A DNA stretch of 64,000 bases from Streptomyces lanatus. Lineage in GTDB: Bacteria; Actinomycetota; Actinomycetes; Streptomycetales; Streptomycetaceae. Positions 56,077-64,000 of the stretch are shown piece by piece. The notes beneath the pieces were generated by a model, which saw only the letters and a list, made by a program, of their open reading frames with translations, had not been told where the DNA came from and made no database searches. Every line of letters starts with the position of its first letter. Positions within the stretch are counted from its first letter, which is position 1. The translations under genes were made by a program, and so were the position numbers. The DNA is taken from the NCBI RefSeq assembly GCF_014655715.1, contig NZ_BNBM01000018.1, positions 115,233 through 179,232 of the forward strand, read 5' to 3'.

Positions 56077-57192
56077 TCAGAGGCGTCGGGCCCCGCGCAG
56101 CCCCTGTGCGTAGTAGCCCTCACCGTCGAGCCGTGCGGTGCCGCCCTTGTCACCCATGGTGGGGCCGCCCGCGTTCTTCCGGCTGGAGATGAAGCGCGGG
56201 TGGTCGGCGGTGTCCAGGCCGAGGTAGATACCGATGTGGCCGATCCGTTTGCCGGGCAGCTCCCGTGTTCTGAAGAAGACCAGGTCGCCGGGCTGGAGCT
56301 GCTGGATGACGGCGGGGCGGCGGTCGGTGAGGGGGATCACGGGTATGCCGAGCCGCTCGTGGGCGATCGCGTCGGGGGTCCGCTGCAACCCGCTGCCCGC
56401 CGCGCTGTCCCTGCTGTTCAGCGGGAACCCCGAGCGGTATCCGTACACCAGCCGGACATAGCCGGAGCTGTCGACGGAGCGCGCGCGGTCCTTCTCGGGG
56501 CGGCGGGTGACCGTGTCGGGGAAGGTGTAGGGGATGCCCAGGTAGTCGTAGAAGTCCGAGCCCGTGCGCCGCTTCGACTTCCCTTGCCCGGCACGCGCGG
56601 AGTCGCCGGCGGTGTCGGGTGTGTAGCGGGCGGCACCGCTGTATCTGACTCCCGCTGTCGTCGTCCGGGCCGGGGCACCGGCGACGTAGTCGAAGGCCGT
56701 GGCGAGGATGTCGGGATCGCGGCTGCCGAGCCGGGACTTGAGCCAGGTCCTGAACCAGCCGCTCCGCTCCGCGCCACGGGCCCATGGCTTGGGCAGCAGC
56801 CGCACCCAGCTCTTGGTGACGACCTTGGCACCCGTCGTACGCGGCTCCGCGAAGGTCCTGCCGGGCCCTGTCAGTACGGCCGTACGGGCGCCGTCGGTGA
56901 ACGTGGCGACGACGGTGCCGTGCCGGTCGCGGGCGACCGTGCGGGCGGGGTTGCCGATCCGTTCGAAGTGCAGCGGACCGCTCCTGACCCGGATTCCGGC
57001 ACCCAGCGATGCATGCGATACATGCGGTACCCGTGCCACCTGTGAGGCCTGTGATGCCTCCGGACGGTCTGTGCGGTGCCTGAGCTGCAGGGACAGCCCG
57101 CAGCTCGCCGCGAGCAGGACAGCTGTCACCAGGGACAGGGCCGCGTTCCTGGTCAGGGAGAACCTACGGATTCTGGGATGGAGGCGTTTCAC
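56077..57192 (-). CDS. NlpC/P60-like protein with altered catalytic residue
   Basis: This is a 371-aa protein with an N-terminal membrane anchor (LSLVTAVLLAASCGLSL) and an extracytoplasmic C-terminal NlpC/P60 domain (about 215-371): SSGYVRLVYGYRSGFPLN, PGDLVFFRTRE, RIGHIGIYLG. In the family a DCSG motif gives the catalytic Cys. Here it is DSSG at 241-244, so Cys is replaced by Ser242; His319 is kept. It may be a degenerate binder of gamma-glutamyl polymers or a Ser variant hydrolase. It is the last gene of the pgs operon, where NlpC/P60-type hydrolases of poly-gamma-glutamate would be expected. GTG 57192 follows CGGAGTT. Confidence 0.75.
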   Translation of the reverse strand: MKRLHPRIRRFSLTRNAALSLVTAVLLAASCGLSLQLRHRTDRPEASQASQVARVPHVSHASLGAGIRVRSGPLHFERIGNPARTVARDRHGTVVATFTDGARTAVLTGPGRTFAEPRTTGAKVVTKSWVRLLPKPWARGAERSGWFRTWLKSRLGSRDPDILATAFDYVAGAPARTTTAGVRYSGAARYTPDTAGDSARAGQGKSKRRTGSDFYDYLGIPYTFPDTVTRRPEKDRARSVDSSGYVRLVYGYRSGFPLNSRDSAAGSGLQRTPDAIAHERLGIPVIPLTDRRPAVIQQLQPGDLVFFRTRELPGKRIGHIGIYLGLDTADHPRFISSRKNAGGPTMGDKGGTARLDGEGYYAQGLRGARRL

Positions 57193-57249
57193 TGGACAAC
57201 TCCGATGGGGGGAAGGAGAGATGGCGCCGAAGGCCGGTGAGGGGGCGGC

Positions 57250-57732
57250 TCATGTCGTGGGCAGGGCGCCCAGCAGCAGCCCGGACACCAAGATCACGTA
57301 GGTGGCGAAAGTGACCGCGCCGGTGGAGAGGACCGTCGCCGTCTTGGGCTGCCTCTCCAGCTGGTAGGCGATGAGACCGGGGACGATGAACCCGAGGGCC
57401 TGATGGGCGAACAGCGTGGGGAACTGCTGTTGGAGCAACAGGGAGAGTCCGGCCTGGAGCAGGACGCCGATGAGCACGACGGAGGCGAACAGCCGCTTGC
57501 CGTAGAGGATGACGAAGCGCTGCAGCAACTTGGTCAGCAGGTAGGTCAGGCCTGCCACGGCCGCGACTATGGCGGCGCGCCGCAGATCCTCGACGAGGGT
57601 GAGGGCGAGCCAGCCGGGGGTGATCATTCCGCCCGGTGAGAGGTTCGTGGTCAGGTAGCACAGGAGGGAGAAGACCAGACCGAGTGCGATGCCGATGGCC
57701 GCGATCTGGGGTGTGACTACTGCGGGGATCAA
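57250..57732 (-). CDS. pgsC: Poly-gamma-glutamate biosynthesis protein PgsC/CapC
   Basis: This is a 160-aa membrane protein with about five helices. Family sequence: TPQIAAIGIALGLVFSLLCY, TNLSPGGMITPGWLALTL, YLLTKLLQRFVILYGKRLFA, LGFIVPGLIAYQLERQ. PgsC works with PgsB in the polymerising complex. The start is TTG 57732, which overlaps the PgsB stop as TTGA; this choice gives the standard length. It lies between pgsB and the NlpC/P60-like gene. Confidence 0.88.
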   Translation of the reverse strand: MIPAVVTPQIAAIGIALGLVFSLLCYLTTNLSPGGMITPGWLALTLVEDLRRAAIVAAVAGLTYLLTKLLQRFVILYGKRLFASVVLIGVLLQAGLSLLLQQQFPTLFAHQALGFIVPGLIAYQLERQPKTATVLSTGAVTFATYVILVSGLLLGALPTT

Positions 57733-59009
57733 CGCGATGCTCCATGGGAGGAGTTGTGGTGGGCGACGAGTGAGGTGGGGGCGTCGCTCGGGTCGGAGGG
57801 ACCGGCGGGGTCGACGGCGGCATCGGGGTGGTCGGGCGCGAGTGCCGCGAGCCGCTCCAGGAAGAGTTCGCCGTGGCCATGGATGTTGCCGATGGCGACG
57901 AGCGAGGAGTCCGGGCCCAGGTGAGCCAGCAGTTCCGTCGTGAGCTGGTCGGGGTCGCGACGGTCGCCGCCGAGATCGACGACGTTCCCGGTCCAGTGGG
58001 CGGGTATGGCGTCGGCGGCCGACTTGGTGGGGTGGCCGATGAGGAACACCGTCTCCGGGTCGAGCTCGGGGATGAGCGCGCCCATCTGCCCGTTGCGCTC
58101 CACACGGTCGGGACGGCAGTTGATGACGACGTGCAACGGACGGTGGATCGCGCCCAGTTCGAGCAGCTGATTGATGTTCATCAGCGTCGACTCGGGGTCG
58201 TTGGCGGCGAAGACGTTCGCGAAGCGCAGCCGCTTTCCGTCCGGGGTGCGGTACCGCTCGACGGACAGCACACCCGGGTCCGGCGGCGCCTCGTACATGC
58301 CCTTCAGCGCGGTCGCACGGTCGACGCCGAGCAGTTCGGCGACCGTGAGTGCGATGGCGACGTTCTCCTTGAAGGTGAACCAGCTGAAGCCGCGCAGTTC
58401 CTCGTCGGTGACGGTTTCCGGGTCGGCGTAGACCAGCCGGCAGTTCCGGGCGTCGGCCTCCTCCTGGAGGATGTGGAAGCGCTCCTTCTCCGCGGTGACA
58501 CAGATGCCGCCCTCCGGCAGGGACCGGCACAGGGAGCGGGCCACGTCGTCCAGCGTCGGGCCCATCTCGGCGAGATGGTCCTCGCGGACGTTGCAGAGCA
58601 CGCCGATGGTGGAGCGGATCAGCTTGGACTGGTTGATCTCCTGGAGCGCCGGCATGACGGCCATGCACTCCATGACCAGGACATCGGGCCGGTAGGCGGC
58701 GGCCCGCCGGACGATGCCGATCTGCTCCACGACGTTGGCGATGCCGAACTTGCGGTAGACGGGCTCCTCGGTGGCGTCGGGGTGGATGAACCGGGCCGCG
58801 GTGCCCGTGGTCTTGGCGACGGTCACCAGGCCGCTGCCGCGCAGCGCGCCCGCGCACAGCCGGGTGATGGAGGACTTGCCGCGAATGCCGTTGACCAGCA
58901 CTCGGGTGGGTATGACGGCCAGATTCACGTCATGGCGGCGCTGTTCGACGATGCCTGCGACGAGCAGGCCGAAGCAGCACGTCGCGAGGACGCAGTACAG
59001 GAAGAGCAC
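57729..59009 (-). CDS. pgsB: Poly-gamma-glutamate synthase PgsB/CapB
   Basis: This is a 426-aa Mur-ligase-family amide ligase. An N-terminal membrane helix (1-20) is followed by the ATP loop GIRGKSSITR (41-50), EECMAVMPALQEI-type segment (VMECMAVMPALQEI), GVLCNVREDHLAEMG and the middle NVFAANDPESTLMNI. It joins glutamate residues through gamma-carboxyl bonds using ATP. It is coupled to pgsC by a 4-base overlap and follows the HAMP-domain gene by six bases. No pgsA/capA gene is found in the operon. Confidence 0.93.
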   Translation of the reverse strand: MLFLYCVLATCCFGLLVAGIVEQRRHDVNLAVIPTRVLVNGIRGKSSITRLCAGALRGSGLVTVAKTTGTAARFIHPDATEEPVYRKFGIANVVEQIGIVRRAAAYRPDVLVMECMAVMPALQEINQSKLIRSTIGVLCNVREDHLAEMGPTLDDVARSLCRSLPEGGICVTAEKERFHILQEEADARNCRLVYADPETVTDEELRGFSWFTFKENVAIALTVAELLGVDRATALKGMYEAPPDPGVLSVERYRTPDGKRLRFANVFAANDPESTLMNINQLLELGAIHRPLHVVINCRPDRVERNGQMGALIPELDPETVFLIGHPTKSAADAIPAHWTGNVVDLGGDRRDPDQLTTELLAHLGPDSSLVAIGNIHGHGELFLERLAALAPDHPDAAVDPAGPSDPSDAPTSLVAHHNSSHGASR

Positions 59010-59015
59010 GGCGGG

Positions 59016-61331
59016 TCAGCTCCTGGGGCCGGGGTCGGACACGGAGGTGGAGGGAGTGGGCGCCCCGTCCGGGGAACCGGGCGCGGGCGATGCGCCGGTG
59101 CGCGGGAGTCGCTGTCGGATCAGTTCGAGGCTGCGGGCGACGGATCCCACCTCGTCGTGGTAGCGCGGGTAGAGCACCGTGGTGCGGTCCCCGGCTGCCA
59201 ACGCCTCGGCGCCCTGGGTGATGTCACGCAGCGGACGTACGACGACGAGGTACAGCCAGCCGACGCAGAGGGTGCCCGCCGTCAGCCCCAGCAGACCGAC
59301 GAGCATGATCCGCCGCTGTGCCTCGTACTCGGGCAGCCCGATCCAGAACACCGGCTTGATGGAGGCGACCTTCCAGCCGAGTGCGCCCGCGACGCCCAGC
59401 TTGGCGTTGAACGGTGCCACCGCGGCGACCGCCGGGTTCCTCCAGCCGAGCAGCAGCTCAGCGGAGCCCTTGGTCGTGCCGACGGCCTTCATCTGGGCCC
59501 GCAGCCGGCTGTCGGAGACCCGCCCGAAGGCCACGAACCCCTTGTTGGACGCGATGACCCGATGCGCGGAGTCCACCAGCCACACCGAGCCGAGACCGGG
59601 CCGGTTGAGGATGCCGGTCAGGTACTGGACCTTGAACTCGCCCACGACATAGTGGCGTCCGGCCTTCGTCGGCGCGCCCTTGACCGGCTGGGCGGCCACT
59701 GCGGCGAGGACCGGTTCCCTGCCGGAGGTGTTCGTCTGCGTGACCCCGGTCCTGACGCGGGCCTTGTCCGGCGTACGGGGTTCACCACCGGCGCGGGCGA
59801 GGATCCTGCCGGTGCCGTCGACGACGTACAGGGACCGATACCGGCCGTGCTGCTCCAGGGAACGGTCGAGGACCTTGCGCGCCTCCTCCGACCGGGAAGC
59901 GTCGATCACGGTGGCGAGACGGGCGAGATCGGCGTATCCGTCGTTGATCCCCCTGCGCAGGCGATCCGCCGTCGTCTCGGTGCGTTGCCGCTGGTCGTCG
60001 GAGATCACCCGCGGTACGACCGCGGCCGCGCGTGGCAAGGTGCTGCCGAGCGTCAGCAGCATCGACGCGGGCCAGGCCAGCAGAGCGAACGCGCACACCA
60101 CGAGGACGGTGCGCAGTCCGAGCCGACGCCGGAACCTGCCCGTCCCGCGCGGAACACGCCCCTTGGCCGCCGGCTGCGCGACCGTGTCCTGCGACGGCCC
60201 GCCCCTGCCCCGGAGTTGAAGGCGCAGTGCCTCCAGCGCGGCGCCGACCCGGGCGGGTTCCCCGAAGCGGGGCACGCGGACCGGAGCCGTGAGGTCACCC
60301 GAGCCGAGCCTCTTCGCTTCGCGATACAACCGCAGCACAGGCCGCTGCACCAGCAGGTGCAGGGCGGCGGTGACCCCGGCCGCGAGGGCCAGGAGCACGG
60401 CCGCGGCGAGGAGGGCGAGGCGAAGGTGACCGGTCCCGGCGCCATGACGCTCGGTCTGCACCGTCGTGACGACCGTCAGTCCGAGTCCGCTGCTCGGACT
60501 CTCCTTCGCGGCGGTTCCTCGGGCGACTGCGGCGTATCCGACGGCGGTACGGGTGTCGCCGTCCGCTGCCCGGACGAGGCTGCCGCTCGGACCGTCGAAG
60601 CCGCCGGCGACGGCGGTGTCCGACGGTCCCTTGCTCTGCGCCTCGCGGGCGGCGGTGCCTGCCAGCGCCTTGGCCCGGTCGGTGCCGGATCCCGGCCCGG
60701 CCGAGGTGAGAGTGGCCCCATCACGGTCCACGACGTTGAGCGTGTGTTTCTTGCCGACGGAGATGCCCGGCAGCTTCACGCTCTGGGAGGCGACGAGCAA
60801 CTCCTGCCTGCCGCCTTGCGACAGCGTCGCGAAGGCCAGCAGCCGGGTGACGCCCGAGTCGTCCCGCACCAGTCTCGGTGGCGGGTTCGCCGGCAGTCCA
60901 CGAAGGTTCACCTTCCCGAGCGGTAGGGCCTCGCCCTGGGCGGCGAGCAGCCGGCCGGTGGACTGGTCGACGACGGCGGTACCGCGCCACTTGCGGTTGG
61001 CCCGGTCGAGGCGGGTCAGCATTCCGTCCGCCGGTACGGACTTGGAGCCCGCGAAGTCCGCGGCCGCTGTCCGCAGATCGGTGACGCTCTGGTCGACGGC
61101 GCCCTGCAGCGCGACCGCCCCGTCCTCGGCGATGTGCTGCTGGGAGCTGAGGACGGCCTCGGGAACGCCCCGTTCGGCATCGCTCCCGACGGCGAACACC
61201 GTCAGGCCCGCGACGAGCGCCAACAGAACCGGCAGGGCCGCGAGCGGCGGCCGCACACCTCCTAACACCGCCATGTCCGCCCGGCGCCGATTCGGGCGCT
61301 GCGTGGATATCGGGGGTTGAGTGGTGGTCAA
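59016..61331 (-). CDS. Double-cache, double-HAMP membrane protein
   Basis: This is a 771-aa membrane protein with two similar halves. The first has a membrane helix (about 33-50), an extracytoplasmic cache-like domain (60-290) and a second helix with a HAMP region (about 300-375: RLYREAKRLGSGDLTAPVRV). The second half repeats helix, cache-like (about 430-670) and helix plus HAMP (VRPLRDITQGAEALAAGDRT). No kinase, cyclase, GGDEF or methyl-accepting domain follows, so it is not a standard sensor. It begins with TTG 61331, with GGAAAGGA seven bases upstream, and is first in the pgs operon. It may sense or scaffold polymer export. Confidence 0.8.
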   Translation of the reverse strand: MTTTQPPISTQRPNRRRADMAVLGGVRPPLAALPVLLALVAGLTVFAVGSDAERGVPEAVLSSQQHIAEDGAVALQGAVDQSVTDLRTAAADFAGSKSVPADGMLTRLDRANRKWRGTAVVDQSTGRLLAAQGEALPLGKVNLRGLPANPPPRLVRDDSGVTRLLAFATLSQGGRQELLVASQSVKLPGISVGKKHTLNVVDRDGATLTSAGPGSGTDRAKALAGTAAREAQSKGPSDTAVAGGFDGPSGSLVRAADGDTRTAVGYAAVARGTAAKESPSSGLGLTVVTTVQTERHGAGTGHLRLALLAAAVLLALAAGVTAALHLLVQRPVLRLYREAKRLGSGDLTAPVRVPRFGEPARVGAALEALRLQLRGRGGPSQDTVAQPAAKGRVPRGTGRFRRRLGLRTVLVVCAFALLAWPASMLLTLGSTLPRAAAVVPRVISDDQRQRTETTADRLRRGINDGYADLARLATVIDASRSEEARKVLDRSLEQHGRYRSLYVVDGTGRILARAGGEPRTPDKARVRTGVTQTNTSGREPVLAAVAAQPVKGAPTKAGRHYVVGEFKVQYLTGILNRPGLGSVWLVDSAHRVIASNKGFVAFGRVSDSRLRAQMKAVGTTKGSAELLLGWRNPAVAAVAPFNAKLGVAGALGWKVASIKPVFWIGLPEYEAQRRIMLVGLLGLTAGTLCVGWLYLVVVRPLRDITQGAEALAAGDRTTVLYPRYHDEVGSVARSLELIRQRLPRTGASPAPGSPDGAPTPSTSVSDPGPRS

Positions 61332-61652
61332 GAAAAATCCTTTCCAGGCTTTGTCGAGGTCGCGTGAAGCAGTGAAACGAAGTTCTCGACCTGTCTGACG
61401 ACGGGAATACTTCGCCGGTTTATCGGAGGCGTGTGACGGCGCTCACCACACCTGCGAAAAGCGCTGCTTCATGCATTATCGAAAGAGGCGCATAGCTGCT
61501 GAGCTGCCAGTTTGCCGCATTAGCAGGGAAAGTGAATTCAGCCTTCACAGAATGCGAACAAATCGCGAAGGCCGGTTTCGAGTGAGGGTGACAATCGCCC
61601 GCAAGGATTATTTTGCATTTCTTCCGCATTGCCCATCCGGCAGTCGGCTGAT
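61332..61652. promoter_or_regulatory. Low-GC region upstream of the pgs operon
   Basis: This 320-base stretch is only around half GC in places, far below the surrounding DNA. No gene is found. It should hold the pgs operon promoter on the minus strand and perhaps a leader RNA. I did not find a known riboswitch. Confidence 0.45.
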
Positions 61653-61678
61653 GCACCCCCGCCGATCGGCGGGGGTGC
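61653..61678 (-). terminator. Hairpin terminator after the GT39 gene
   Basis: GCACCCCCGCCGATCGGCGGGGGTGC is not quoted further; the palindrome is 26 bases, perfect, and centred on GATC. It lies eight bases after the stop of the leftward gene. Confidence 0.75.
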
Positions 61679-61685
61679 GTTCCGC

Positions 61686-63596
61686 TCAGCCCTGCGCGCG
61701 GCAGTCGTAAAGGCCGAAGTTGCCCTTGGTGCGCCAGCCGTAGGCCCCGGAGCGGATGCGCCCGCAGCGGGACTTCACCCAGGTTGTGGCGGGGGTCGTG
61801 GGTCGTAGATGAGTGAGCAGCACGTAGCGGAGTTGGTGAGTGGCGATCAGGTTGCCCAGCTGCGGGGCGCTGGGGAAGGGGGCCTTCCCGGTGAACCCGC
61901 CCATGACGAGCACGGGTTGGGCCTGAGCGCGCAGCAGACGTTCCGCGGGGTAGGCGGCCTGAGTGGCGAGCAGGTACTTCTCGCCTCTGCGGTGCGCTAC
62001 GAGGTAGTCCAGCAGGGCGGTGTCGCGGGCGCTGGGCCGGTCGAGCTCGGCCCGGCGGAGAACGCGCGGGTCGTGGAGGGCTCTGTGGTGGAACTCGCCG
62101 ACCGGACCGGCCGTCGGCGACGTGGCGGCGCCCGCGAAGCGCGGGTCGAGGGACGAGGCGGCCCAGCCGGCGGGTACGAGCAGAGTGGCCGCGATTCCGG
62201 CGGCCAGGGAGCCTCGGACCAGCCGCCGGGAGGCGCGTGACCCGCTGGACCACAGGCCGAACGCCGCGCACACCGCGGAGATCACGGCGAACGCCAGCAG
62301 CCGGGAGACGAACCACGTCGGCCCGTCGAGTACGAACGCCCAGGCCACCGTCAGTACGATCGCCGACGGCAGCCACAGCCGTCGCCGGCCGCCCGCCTCG
62401 TACGCGGAGCGGAAGAGCGCGAGCCCGCCTCCGGCCAGCGCGGCGATCGCCGGTGCGAGCACGGCCGTGTAGTAGACGTGATTGCCGTTGGAGACGCTGA
62501 ACACCACGGCATGGACGGCGAGCCAACCACCCCAGAGGAGGAAACCCGCACGCAGAGGGTCGGTCCGCGGCTCACGGGCGCGCCAGACCAGGGCCGTGAC
62601 GACGGCGAGCACGGCGAGCGGCAGGAACCAGGCGATCTGCGGGCCGACGGTGTCGTTGACGAGCATCCCCCAGCCGGTGTTTCCGGAGGTGCGGCTGGCG
62701 GCGGTGGCCGAGACGGCGCCGAAGGCGGTGTCGTCGTCGCTGAAGCGGCTCAAGCCGTTGTAGCCGAAGACCAGGCTGAAGGGGTCGTTGTTCGACGTAC
62801 CGTCGACATACGGGCGGTTGGCTGCGGGAGTCGCCCACGCGATCAGCGCCCACGAGCAGGAGACGGCCAGCGCGACCGCACCGCTCAGCAGGAGGCGCAG
62901 TGCCCTCCGCAACGGCGAGTCGCCCGCCGCGAGTTGATAGACCACGGCGAAGACCGGCAGGACGAGCCAGGCCTGCAGCATCTTCGTCTGGAAGGCGAGC
63001 CCGACCCAGACGCCACACGTGATCAGCGGGAGCAGCCGCCCGGTCCGGATCGCCTTCTGCAGGGCTCCGGCGGCCGCCACCAGTAGCAGGGTGAGTGCGG
63101 TGTCCGGGATGGTGGCCCTGTTCAGTGCCACGGTGACCGGAGTGAAGGTGAGCGTCAGCGCGGCGATCAGTGCGGCGAACGGTCCGGCCCAGGCCCGTAC
63201 GATCCGGTGCAGCAGCCAGACGGTGAGCACGCCCTCGATCACATGGGGCAGCGCGGCCGCCCACGTGTGCGGCCCGAAGATCCATACGGAGAGGGCATCG
63301 GGCCAGAAGGCGCCGGGCAACTTGTCGAGCGTGATCGAACCGCTGGTGTCGAGACCGCCGAAGAAGAAGGCCCGCCAACTGGTGGCCATCGACCGTATCG
63401 CCGAGCTGTAGTAGGGGTGGATCGCGGCGTGCCCCATGCCCCAGGCGTACAGCAGTGCGGCGACGCCCAGCACCGCGGCCAGCGCCGGGCGTTCCCAGCG
63501 CGCCGGAGCCTCCGGCCGGTGGGCGCGGTGGTGCGATTCCCGGCGGAGGCCATGGGAGTCGGCGCTCCGGGCGGGCGCGGTGGGGATGGCGGCCAT
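61686..63596 (-). CDS. GT39/ArnT-like membrane glycosyltransferase
   Basis: This is a 636-aa protein with about twelve membrane helices. Family segments: GMGHAAIHPYYSSAIRSMAT, FFFGGLDTSGSITLDKLPGA and FWPDALSVWIFGPHTWAAAL near residues 55-120, FQTKMLQAWLVLPVF, and a soluble C-terminal domain (about 500-636) with LLDYLVAHRRGEKYLLAT. The family uses polyprenyl-phosphate sugar donors to glycosylate proteins or lipids outside the membrane. ATG 63596 has AAGGAC upstream. The next gene upstream (63639) may be in the same operon. Confidence 0.85.
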   Translation of the reverse strand: MAAIPTAPARSADSHGLRRESHHRAHRPEAPARWERPALAAVLGVAALLYAWGMGHAAIHPYYSSAIRSMATSWRAFFFGGLDTSGSITLDKLPGAFWPDALSVWIFGPHTWAAALPHVIEGVLTVWLLHRIVRAWAGPFAALIAALTLTFTPVTVALNRATIPDTALTLLLVAAAGALQKAIRTGRLLPLITCGVWVGLAFQTKMLQAWLVLPVFAVVYQLAAGDSPLRRALRLLLSGAVALAVSCSWALIAWATPAANRPYVDGTSNNDPFSLVFGYNGLSRFSDDDTAFGAVSATAASRTSGNTGWGMLVNDTVGPQIAWFLPLAVLAVVTALVWRAREPRTDPLRAGFLLWGGWLAVHAVVFSVSNGNHVYYTAVLAPAIAALAGGGLALFRSAYEAGGRRRLWLPSAIVLTVAWAFVLDGPTWFVSRLLAFAVISAVCAAFGLWSSGSRASRRLVRGSLAAGIAATLLVPAGWAASSLDPRFAGAATSPTAGPVGEFHHRALHDPRVLRRAELDRPSARDTALLDYLVAHRRGEKYLLATQAAYPAERLLRAQAQPVLVMGGFTGKAPFPSAPQLGNLIATHQLRYVLLTHLRPTTPATTWVKSRCGRIRSGAYGWRTKGNFGLYDCRAQG

Positions 63597-63638
63597 GGCG
63601 AAGGTCCTTGGAGTCAGGGTTGAGGCGGAGCGGCAGGC

Positions 63639-64000
63639 TCAGCGGACGCGATTCGCCAGTTTGGTGGCGCCGTTGAGCAGATACTCCAGCGGTCCGCGGC
63701 GGAAGAAGCGCGACCAGACCGCCGCGAACACGGTGGCCCCGACGATGAAGCAGAGCAGCAGCGCGGCGGAGGCGGACTGCGGCGGGGTGGCCGCTTCGCC
63801 GGGCAGGGCGAGGATCACCAGGATGTGGCCCACGTACAGGGTCAAGGACATGGTGCCGACGGCGATGATCGGAGTTGCGAGCCGACGCAGCCACGACAGT
63901 CGGTCCAGGGCCACCGTCAGGCACAGCAGCACGGTGATCGCGATCCCGATGCTGCCGATGAGGTCGAACGTGGAACCGCTGTGCGGCTCGGCTGCCAGCA
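63639..64000 (-). CDS. DUF418/HGSNAT-like membrane protein (5' part outside window)
   Basis: The last 120 residues are visible and the frame is open to the window edge. The end matches the protein at 52004-53281: AAEPHSGSTFDLIGSIGIAI, PIIAVGTMSLTLYVGHILVI and FFRRGPLEYLLNGATKLANR. It is therefore a paralogue, probably a membrane acyltransferase. It is 42 bases upstream of the GT39 gene and on the same strand, suggesting joint surface modification. Confidence 0.85.
   Translation of the reverse strand, partial: LAAEPHSGSTFDLIGSIGIAITVLLCLTVALDRLSWLRRLATPIIAVGTMSLTLYVGHILVILALPGEAATPPQSASAALLLCFIVGATVFAAVWSRFFRRGPLEYLLNGATKLANRVR

Noticed and set aside
53645..56113. Long plus-strand frame opposite the ABC exporter
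   Set aside because: It is the antisense of the exporter; no domains are recognised.
61332..61652. A c-di-AMP (ydaO) riboswitch before the pgs operon
   Set aside because: No match to the conserved core could be seen by eye, so I do not claim it.

Overview
The window is high-GC actinobacterial DNA, almost certainly a Streptomyces chromosome. Support: a dnaK-grpE-dnaJ-hspR operon with HspR operators (HAIR), a cyclic permuted ATP-grasp/alpha-E/transglutaminase operon, an EtfD-like membrane Fe-S protein, many GTG and some TTG starts, ATGA/GTGA/TTGA gene overlaps, and many secreted proteins with Sec or lipoprotein signals. I see no insertion sequence, CRISPR array, replication origin or rRNA. There is one tRNA, tRNA-Gly(CCC).

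Layout. 0-4.4 kb: a small accessory region with a 61-aa secreted peptide gene, a Rieske-like protein that has lost its cluster ligands, and three copies of one LuxR-type regulator family (two intact, one a frameshifted pseudogene). 4.4-7.7 kb: ATP-grasp/alpha-E/transglutaminase operon. 7.7-13.3 kb: an orphan sugar-binding lipoprotein, then a tandem pair of secreted PA14-like/fibronectin-III proteins around a small cytosolic protein. 13.3-17.6 kb: dnaK operon. 17.6-25.4 kb: a MraY/WecA-like membrane protein lacking catalytic aspartates, the EtfD-like Fe-S protein, small membrane and zinc-ribbon proteins, and a sigJ-chrB-MFS cluster. 25.4-33 kb: secreted RTX-like and FG-GAP proteins and a Yip1 protein. 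33-35.8 kb: phosphoribosyltransferase, dcd, tRNA-Gly and a patch of decayed genes. 36-41.6 kb: a second orphan sugar-binding lipoprotein, then a complete lasso peptide cluster whose 36-aa precursor gene I could read directly. 42-45.4 kb: two DJ-1/PfpI proteins divergent from a LysR regulator, and an Fpg/Nei glycosylase. 45.6-53.3 kb: a NIPSNAP protein, a LysR relic, a membrane protein, a secreted beta-propeller, and a two-component system facing two membrane protein genes that share an upstream direct repeat. 54-61.4 kb: an ABC exporter and a poly-gamma-glutamate type operon (double-cache HAMP protein, PgsB, PgsC, NlpC/P60-like protein) with no PgsA. 61.7-64 kb: a GT39-family glycosyltransferase and the 3' part of a membrane acyltransferase cut by the window edge.

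How the genes work together. The lasso genes form one leftward coupled operon: precursor, cyclase, RiPP recognition element, leader peptidase, exporter. The pgs genes also form a tightly spaced leftward operon. The dnaK operon is autoregulated through two HspR boxes. The most interesting candidates are the lasso peptide, the secreted peptide/Rieske-like/LuxR module at the left end, and the PgsA-less polyglutamate operon.
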